From Chlamydiota bacterium (GTDB taxonomy: Bacteria > Chlamydiota > Chlamydiia > Chlamydiales > JAAKFR01): a stretch of 47,844 nucleotides of DNA. Below the pieces are notes generated by a model. It was given only the letters and a program-made list of their open reading frames with translations, did not search any database and had not been told where the DNA came from. The translations under genes and the position numbers were made by a program. Positions within the stretch are counted from its first letter, which is position 1, and every line of letters starts with the position of its first letter. The DNA is taken from the NCBI GenBank assembly GCA_021772455.1, contig JAJFLY010000020.1, positions 1 to 47,844 of the forward strand, in the 5' to 3' direction. Of this stretch, positions 43,219-47,844 are shown piece by piece.

Positions 43219-45187
43219 CGAGTTCCAAGGCCTTATCTAAACTACCTGCTAACACCATCCCCTGACTTTCGACTCCCATGATCGTTGCCGGCTTGAGGTT
43301 AGCAACAATAATGACCTTCTTGCCGATAAGTTCTTCTGGAGAGTAGTGCTGGCTGATCCCCGAAAGGAGGGTGCGTGTTTCAAAGCCTAAATCGACCTCG
43401 AGTTTTAGCAGCTTTTTGCTTTTAGGAAGTTTTTCTGCTTTGAGAATGAGCCCGACGCGCAGATCAACCTTGGCAAAGTCATCAATCGTAATCGCCTCTT
43501 TTAACGGAGCGTAAGGAGGCTCTTTTTTTTGCATCGCTTGGTCGTGCATTTGCTGAAGTTTTGCGGATTCTTGTTCGATGAGTTCATCCTCAATTTTTTG
43601 GAAAAGAATAGAAGGTTTTGGAAGAGCTTTTCCGCCCTCTAGCGGCATCTCGAGAATCTCTTTCCATGTGTGCGATTCAAGGGAATCTTGAAAGCCGATC
43701 ATCTTCCAGATTTTCTCAGCTGTTTGGGGAATAATTGGAAAACTGGCAAGAGCTAAAGCTTTTAAACACTGAATACAAAGGGCTATTGTAGTCTCGTTCT
43801 TTGGATCTTTCCAGGGGGTTTTAGCATCAAAATAGACGTTAGCTGTTTGTGCAAGCTCCATAATAAGCTGGGAACAGCGACGGAGTTTATAAGAGGAGTA
43901 GCTCTCCTCAATTTCGGCAGCGAGCCGATTTATTTCATTGAGGAATCGGTGGTCGGCCTCTTCAAGCTCTCCTTGCACCGGGATTTTTGCTGCGCATTTG
44001 TTCTGAGCAAACACAAGGACTCGATTTACGAGATTTCCTAATTTCCCAAGAAGCTCGGTGTTGCAGCGCGTTTGAAAATCGCTCCATGTAAATTCCGAAT
44101 CGCTTGTTTCAGGAGCATTGGCTGCAATTGCATAACGGATTTGATCGGCATGAAAATGGGAGAAAAAATCGTTAAGATCAATGGTCCACCCTTCTGATTT
44201 ACTGAATTGCCTTCCCTCTAGATTGTAAAACTCATTGGCAACGAGATCATCAACGATCTTATAGGGTTGATTTTGCCCCATAATCATCGCTGGGAAGAAA
44301 ATCGCATGGAAGGGAATGTTATCTTTTCCGATAAATTGGACATACTTGGTTTGTGGATCACACCAATAGTCTTTCCACGCCTCAGAATCCCACTCCTGCG
44401 TCGCGCTGATATAGCCGATCGGTGCATCAAACCAGACGTAAAAGACCTTCCCATCAGCCTCTTTTAAAGGAACGGGTACTCCCCACTTGAGATCGCGCGT
44501 AATGGCTCGTGGACGGATATCCTCAACATAAGAGCTTGCAAAATTCGTCACATTGGATTTCCAGGGACGGCTCGAGATGAAAGGTTCAAGCTTCTCCTTG
44601 AATTTGTCAAAAAGGAGGAACCAGTGGCGTGTCTTTTTTAACACGAGAGGGGCTCCTGTCATCTTGGATCTAGGGCTTTTAAGATCGGTCGACTCGTAGC
44701 TCGCTCCGCACTTGCCACACTCATCTCCGCGCGCCTCTTCAAACCCACACTTTGGGCAAGTTCCGACGACATAGCGATCGGCCAGGAAACGTTGATCAGC
44801 CTCTGAGAAAAGCTGCTCGGTCTCCTTGTCTTGTACAAAGCCGTTTTGGTGAAGGTCTTGGAAAAATTGCTGAACAAGCGGCGCGTGCTTCTCGTTTGTG
44901 GTGCGCGAAAAGTGGTCAAATTTGATGCCCAGATGGTTGAAAAATTCTTGATTTACCTCATGAAAATGATCGGCCTGCTCCTTCGGAGTACGCCCCGCTA
45001 AATCGGCGCTCATAGTAATGGCCATACCATATTCATCTGATCCGCAGATGTATAGCACATCCTTTCCCCGTAAGCGCTCAAAACGCGCGTAACAATCAGC
45101 GGGAAGATAGGCCCCTGCTATGTGCCCAAAATGGAGTGGCCCATTCGCATAAGGGAGGGCTGAGGTAATCAGAATTTTTTTCTGCAT
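43178..45187 (-). CDS. metG: Methionyl-tRNA synthetase
   Basis: A class I synthetase of 669 residues. HFGH (residues 19-22, the HIGH motif) lies in PYANGPLHFGHIAGAYLPAD. The zinc knuckle is CPKCGFEEARGDECGKCG. FSKSEGW is the KMSKS loop. A C-terminal EMAPII/Trbp111-like tRNA-binding domain (FAKVDLRVGLILKAEKLPKS to about the end) is fused. It charges initiator and elongator tRNA-Met with methionine. Its start overlaps the stop of the omega-like gene by one base, so it is co-transcribed with gmk and yicC. Confidence 0.97.
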   Translation of the reverse strand: MQKKILITSALPYANGPLHFGHIAGAYLPADCYARFERLRGKDVLYICGSDEYGMAITMSADLAGRTPKEQADHFHEVNQEFFNHLGIKFDHFSRTTNEKHAPLVQQFFQDLHQNGFVQDKETEQLFSEADQRFLADRYVVGTCPKCGFEEARGDECGKCGASYESTDLKSPRSKMTGAPLVLKKTRHWFLLFDKFKEKLEPFISSRPWKSNVTNFASSYVEDIRPRAITRDLKWGVPVPLKEADGKVFYVWFDAPIGYISATQEWDSEAWKDYWCDPQTKYVQFIGKDNIPFHAIFFPAMIMGQNQPYKIVDDLVANEFYNLEGRQFSKSEGWTIDLNDFFSHFHADQIRYAIAANAPETSDSEFTWSDFQTRCNTELLGKLGNLVNRVLVFAQNKCAAKIPVQGELEEADHRFLNEINRLAAEIEESYSSYKLRRCSQLIMELAQTANVYFDAKTPWKDPKNETTIALCIQCLKALALASFPIIPQTAEKIWKMIGFQDSLESHTWKEILEMPLEGGKALPKPSILFQKIEDELIEQESAKLQQMHDQAMQKKEPPYAPLKEAITIDDFAKVDLRVGLILKAEKLPKSKKLLKLEVDLGFETRTLLSGISQHYSPEELIGKKVIIVANLKPATIMGVESQGMVLAGSLDKALELVTLENLPAGADIS

Positions 45188-45402
45188 TAGACCGCTTCTT
45201 CTTCAAATTCCTCTTCAGAATCCTCGATCTTATCACGATTCGAGGCGATCGAATCCAACACATCGTTAGCTGGATTTGAATCAATTCCCTCTCCTCTTAG
45301 GACCTTAATTTTAGCCAGTGAAATTGCGTAATTAACAAGCGCAAAAGGGTTAGTGAAGCGCTTACTCAACTTCTCATTGGTTAGTGTATCTTTCAAAGAC
45401 AT
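45187..45402 (-). CDS. rpoZ: RNA polymerase omega-subunit-like protein
   Basis: A protein of 71 residues. LSKRFTNPFALVNYAISLAK resembles the omega/RpoZ N-terminal helix (normally ...f.lv..aa.RA..i), and an acidic tail ends it (EDSEEEFEEEAV). It sits between gmk and metG, where Chlamydia has a small protein (CT031, from memory) and where many bacteria place rpoZ directly after gmk. It would stabilise the beta' subunit of RNA polymerase. The similarity is short, so the call rests partly on context. Confidence 0.65.
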   Translation of the reverse strand: MSLKDTLTNEKLSKRFTNPFALVNYAISLAKIKVLRGEGIDSNPANDVLDSIASNRDKIEDSEEEFEEEAV

Positions 45403-45403
45403 T

Positions 45404-45997
45404 TTATCTCCTTTTATGCTCTTCAGCTATGAAAATGCTGCGTAAAATTTGGTAAGTTACCTCGAGATTATCATTTACAATCTGATAATCATAACGAGGG
45501 GCGAGCGCGATCTCTTGTTTTGCCCATAAGAGACGCTCTTGAATTTTCTCTTCGCTTTCTGTTCGACGTTTGAACAGACGACTCTGCAGCTCCTCAAATG
45601 AGGGGGGGGCAATAAAAATATAAACAGCGGGAATTTTCCCGATAATTTGCATGGCTCCTTGGGTGTCGATCACTAAAACGACATGCTTCCTTTCTGTCAA
45701 AAGGCGCTCAATTTCTTCTTTGCGAGTCCCATAGTAATTGCCAAATACTTTTGCATACTCGAGGAATTCTCCCCCTTCCACCTTCTTTTCAAATTCAGGG
45801 ATCGAAATGAACTCGTAGTGGTGCTCAGAAATCTCAGCAGGCCTAGGATGACGGGTTGTGCTTGAGCAGCTCTCGGCAAGAACATCCGGGAATTCTTTCA
45901 AGAGCATCTCGACAAGGGTTGATTTTCCCGTGCCAGCTGGCGCCGAGATCACAAAAAGAAGGCTCTGATCTGTATTCCCTAAAACTTTTTTACTCAA
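45404..45997 (-). CDS. gmk: Guanylate kinase
   Basis: A protein of 197 residues if translation begins at the TTG at 45997, which has AGGTG upstream and overlaps the yicC stop by eight bases; a longer in-frame start at 46033 lies inside yicC. The P-loop is ISAPAGTGKST, followed by SSTTRHPRPAEISEHHYEFI (GMP-binding) and EEIERLLTERKHVVLVIDTQG. It phosphorylates GMP to GDP for nucleotide salvage. It is the second gene of the leftward yicC-gmk-rpoZ-metG operon. Confidence 0.96.
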   Translation of the reverse strand: MSKKVLGNTDQSLLFVISAPAGTGKSTLVEMLLKEFPDVLAESCSSTTRHPRPAEISEHHYEFISIPEFEKKVEGGEFLEYAKVFGNYYGTRKEEIERLLTERKHVVLVIDTQGAMQIIGKIPAVYIFIAPPSFEELQSRLFKRRTESEEKIQERLLWAKQEIALAPRYDYQIVNDNLEVTYQILRSIFIAEEHKRR

Positions 45998-46901
45998 TGT
46001 TCTGCACCTGTTCGCGCATTTTTTCAAGTTCACTTTTAGCTTTTACAACCTGCTGTGTGATCGCTAAATCAGAACCTTTTGATCCGATCGTATTGATCTC
46101 CCGATTGAGCTCTTGGATCATAAAATCGAGAGACTTGCCCCGCGTTTCGGTTGCATCTTCCAGTGGTTTTTCAAGCATCTGGCGAAACTGCTCAATATGG
46201 CTCTTAAAGCGAACAAGCTCTTCTGTGATATCGATACGTTCCGCATAGAGGGCCACCTCTCGCAAAATGCGCTCCTCATTTTCTAAACTCCCCTCAAACA
46301 GCTCGGCCAAACGGTCTGTCAACTTCTGGCGGTATTTTTCGGTTCCACCAGGAGCGAGTTTTTCAATGACCTCGAGCATGCCATTTAATGATTCAGTCCG
46401 CTCATATAAATCTTTGGAAAGGGTTTTTCCTTCATTCTCCTTCATCTCTAAAAAAGCATCGAGAGCGCCATCCAAACTCTGTTCAAGAGCCGCTTCGAAG
46501 CCGGCTTCTTCAGGAATTTCCTCTTCAAAGAGTAGCAAGTCTTTTTGCCCGGCTAGCAATGAAAGATCCATTTCAGGGTCGATGCCAAGATCATACGCAA
46601 TTTGCTCATAGGCGGTTTTGACTCCCTTAGCTAAAGAGAGATTGGGCAGGACTTTAACAGGTGTTTGAGCATCCGAGCGCCAGCTAATAAAAAGATTAAC
46701 CATGCCGCGTCCGACACGAGCAGCCACTTTCTTACGCAAGGCCGTTTCAAAGCGCGTAAGAAGCCTTGGAAGATTGACATTCACTTCGAGGTAGCGGCGG
46801 TTCACACTTTGGATCTCTGCGGAGAGAGTTCCGTAGGGAAAAGTTGTGACTCCCCGCCCGTAAGCGGTCATACTTTTTAAGTGAAAATTTATCTTTGACA
46901 T
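45990..46901 (-). CDS. yicC: YicC/YloC-family endoribonuclease
   Basis: A protein of 303 residues. LKSMTAYGRGVTTFPYGTLS and AEIQSVNRRYLEVNVNLPRL are the YicC N-terminal block. RGKSLDFMIQELNREINTIGSK near 270 is the conserved C-terminal DUF1732 stretch. The family includes a metal-dependent endoribonuclease acting on small RNAs. It heads the operon with gmk, a pairing common in bacteria (yicC next to gmk). Its last codons overlap the probable gmk TTG start. Confidence 0.93.
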   Translation of the reverse strand: MSKINFHLKSMTAYGRGVTTFPYGTLSAEIQSVNRRYLEVNVNLPRLLTRFETALRKKVAARVGRGMVNLFISWRSDAQTPVKVLPNLSLAKGVKTAYEQIAYDLGIDPEMDLSLLAGQKDLLLFEEEIPEEAGFEAALEQSLDGALDAFLEMKENEGKTLSKDLYERTESLNGMLEVIEKLAPGGTEKYRQKLTDRLAELFEGSLENEERILREVALYAERIDITEELVRFKSHIEQFRQMLEKPLEDATETRGKSLDFMIQELNREINTIGSKGSDLAITQQVVKAKSELEKMREQVQNIE

Positions 46902-47118
46902 GACGCACTATCATCTCGAAAAATGGGTATAAAGTCAAGAAGCAGCAGAGATAGAGAAATTAAAAAATTAAGGAGTTAGAGACTTTAAAAAATTATTGGC
47001 TTATGGCAAAATGCTCGCATGGCATCAATACGTCCTACAGTGCACTATGCGCCCTTCTGTTCGTGGACTTCCCTTTATGGCGGATCTGATTTTAACTATG
47101 AGTCTAAAGGGATTGAAT

Positions 47119-47487
47119 ATGTATGAAATTGACTTTATCAACATGAGATTACTCCCTATTCTTGAGCGGTTGTCTGACTCTAATTATCAGGTTGCAGTTT
47201 GGGGTAAAAAACATCCTAAGTATATAGACGATTACTATTCAGCTTATGATGAGCTAGTAGAGGTTACTCAATTCTTTGGTGAGGCCAAAGAGTTCGGGGA
47301 GAGGTCTTTAAATAAGGATAATCTCGCATTACTCATAGAGTTAAAGAATAAAATGAGATCTTTTGAAATTTCCAGTGAAGAGGATGAGCAATCTGAACTG
47401 CTAATCAAAAATCCGAAATGGATTGAAATCCAAAAAGAAGCGGGTCAATTACTCAAATCAGTGAAAAAAGAGGAGTTGGGGCTATGA
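47119..47487 (+). CDS. Uncharacterised helical protein
   Basis: A protein of 122 residues from the ATG at 47119, which has AAAGGG at a suitable distance; the frame is open 41 codons further up but that extension looks poor. It begins MYEIDFINMRLLPILERLSD and is rich in Glu, Lys and Leu, predicted mostly helical, with no signal peptide, membrane segment or known motif. The 46902-47118 gap before it has a weak in-frame extension and no other gene I can support. Function unknown. Confidence 0.55.
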   Translation: MYEIDFINMRLLPILERLSDSNYQVAVWGKKHPKYIDDYYSAYDELVEVTQFFGEAKEFGERSLNKDNLALLIELKNKMRSFEISSEEDEQSELLIKNPKWIEIQKEAGQLLKSVKKEELGL

Positions 47488-47703
47488 CTGGGAGAGATCT
47501 TCACAAGCATTTTTTGTTGATTCCCACTGCGCCTTTCAGGTTCGTTACAAACAAAAATAGTCGCGATAGCACACACTATCCAGCCCCCTACCCTCCCAGC
47601 AAAAGCTAATACACATAAGGAAGAAGGGAGAGATGACTCTACTATACACCCACCCGCAATGAAGGTTCCAACGAATCCGGAAGCGCAGGCAAGAGCTCCC
47701 GTC
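47445..47703 (-). pseudogene. Membrane-protein fragment broken by repeat copy 3
   Basis: The leftward frame carries a hydrophobic run (GALACASGFVGTFIAGGC and CVLAFAGRVGGWIVCAIATI) with a short hydrophilic turn between the two lobes, then a charged tail. The pattern resembles an Inc-like bilobed hairpin. Upstream the frame reads into repeat copy 3 (from 47706), so the natural 5' end has been lost or replaced. It overlaps the preceding gene's 3' end by 43 bases. It could also be a chance ORF. Confidence 0.3.
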
Positions 47704-47705
47704 CT

Positions 47706-47844
47706 TAGACCCTGATTGCTACCTAAACTTGTTGTTATAGTGCTTAGATGCATTCAGATGCGTAGGCTCGATGCGAAGACAAGGGTTCCTCCCTTGTCGA
47801 GTGTCGAGACTTAGCAGATGGAGGCATCTAAGCGCTATAACAAC
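47706..47844. repeat. Palindromic repeat family, copy 3 (continues past the window)
   Basis: TAGACCCTGATTGCTACCTA and the following TTGTTGTTATAGTGCTTAG match copies 1 and 2. An inner inverted pair starts GTTGTTATAGTGCTTAGATG at 47731 and ends the window as CTAAGCGCTATAACAAC (47828-47844). The loop region (47762-47815) holds a smaller dyad around AGGGTTCCTCCCTTG. The outer right arm would lie just outside the window. Confidence 0.7.

Overview
The window looks like a chromosomal segment of an environmental (amoeba- or animal-associated) member of the Chlamydiota, related to Simkania/Waddlia/Rhabdochlamydia-type lineages rather than to Chlamydia itself. The evidence is a gmk - omega-like rpoZ - metG - recD-type helicase block in the order I recall from Chlamydia trachomatis, an Lpg1974/MOMP-like porin with an aromatic C-terminus, an Inc-like two-hairpin membrane protein, and several eukaryote-like proteins (U-box, GT15 mannosyltransferase-like). 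All assignments are by eye from translated sequence; no search was run.

Region 1 (1-9.4 kb) is accessory. A decayed tRNA-Asn and a strong terminator are followed by a nucleotidyltransferase-like protein that has lost its catalytic residues, an FkbM methyltransferase, and a 5.2 kb Rhs/YD-repeat gene with a hydrolase-like C-terminal domain. A secreted small protein follows the Rhs gene and is present twice, the second copy preceded by a short duplicated piece of the Rhs 3' end. A deleted IS5-type transposase closes the block. The 16-base motif GGTTATGCAACAACCC lies at both edges in the same orientation.

Region 2 (9.4-17.5 kb) carries mscL with a zinc-ribbon tail, an exported choloylglycine-hydrolase-like enzyme, and a surface-glycan cluster: a methyltransferase, two GT-B glycosyltransferases, a GT-A glycosyltransferase, a secreted HD-domain protein and a GT15 enzyme. 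Region 3 (17.5-21 kb) is phosphoketolase plus acetate kinase with overlapping ATGA, giving a sugar-phosphate to acetate plus ATP shunt.

Region 4 (21-26.5 kb) mixes envelope proteins (small secreted protein, porin, M48 protease, Trp-rich YXWGXW-type protein, DUF6790-like membrane protein) with gene wreckage (DUF4143 ATPase tail, internally deleted ABC exporter). Region 5 (26.6-32.2 kb) is a czcCBA-type heavy-metal RND efflux operon transcribed leftward. Region 6 (32.2-39.2 kb) holds a thioesterase homologue, an Inc-like DUF4116-repeat protein built from about 20 units of 25 residues, a GyrI-like ligand-binding protein, a 44-residue membrane peptide, a DHA2 MFS exporter, a U-box protein, and an EamA transporter coupled to a 46-codon truncated ZIP-like ORF.

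Region 7 (39.3-46.9 kb) is genome maintenance and core: umuD-umuC, recD2, metG, omega-like rpoZ, gmk, yicC. The right end has an unknown soluble protein, a membrane-protein remnant and a palindromic repeat. That repeat family (about 40-50 bases plus inverted arms) occurs three times in the window, at 21.0, 37.0 and 47.7 kb.
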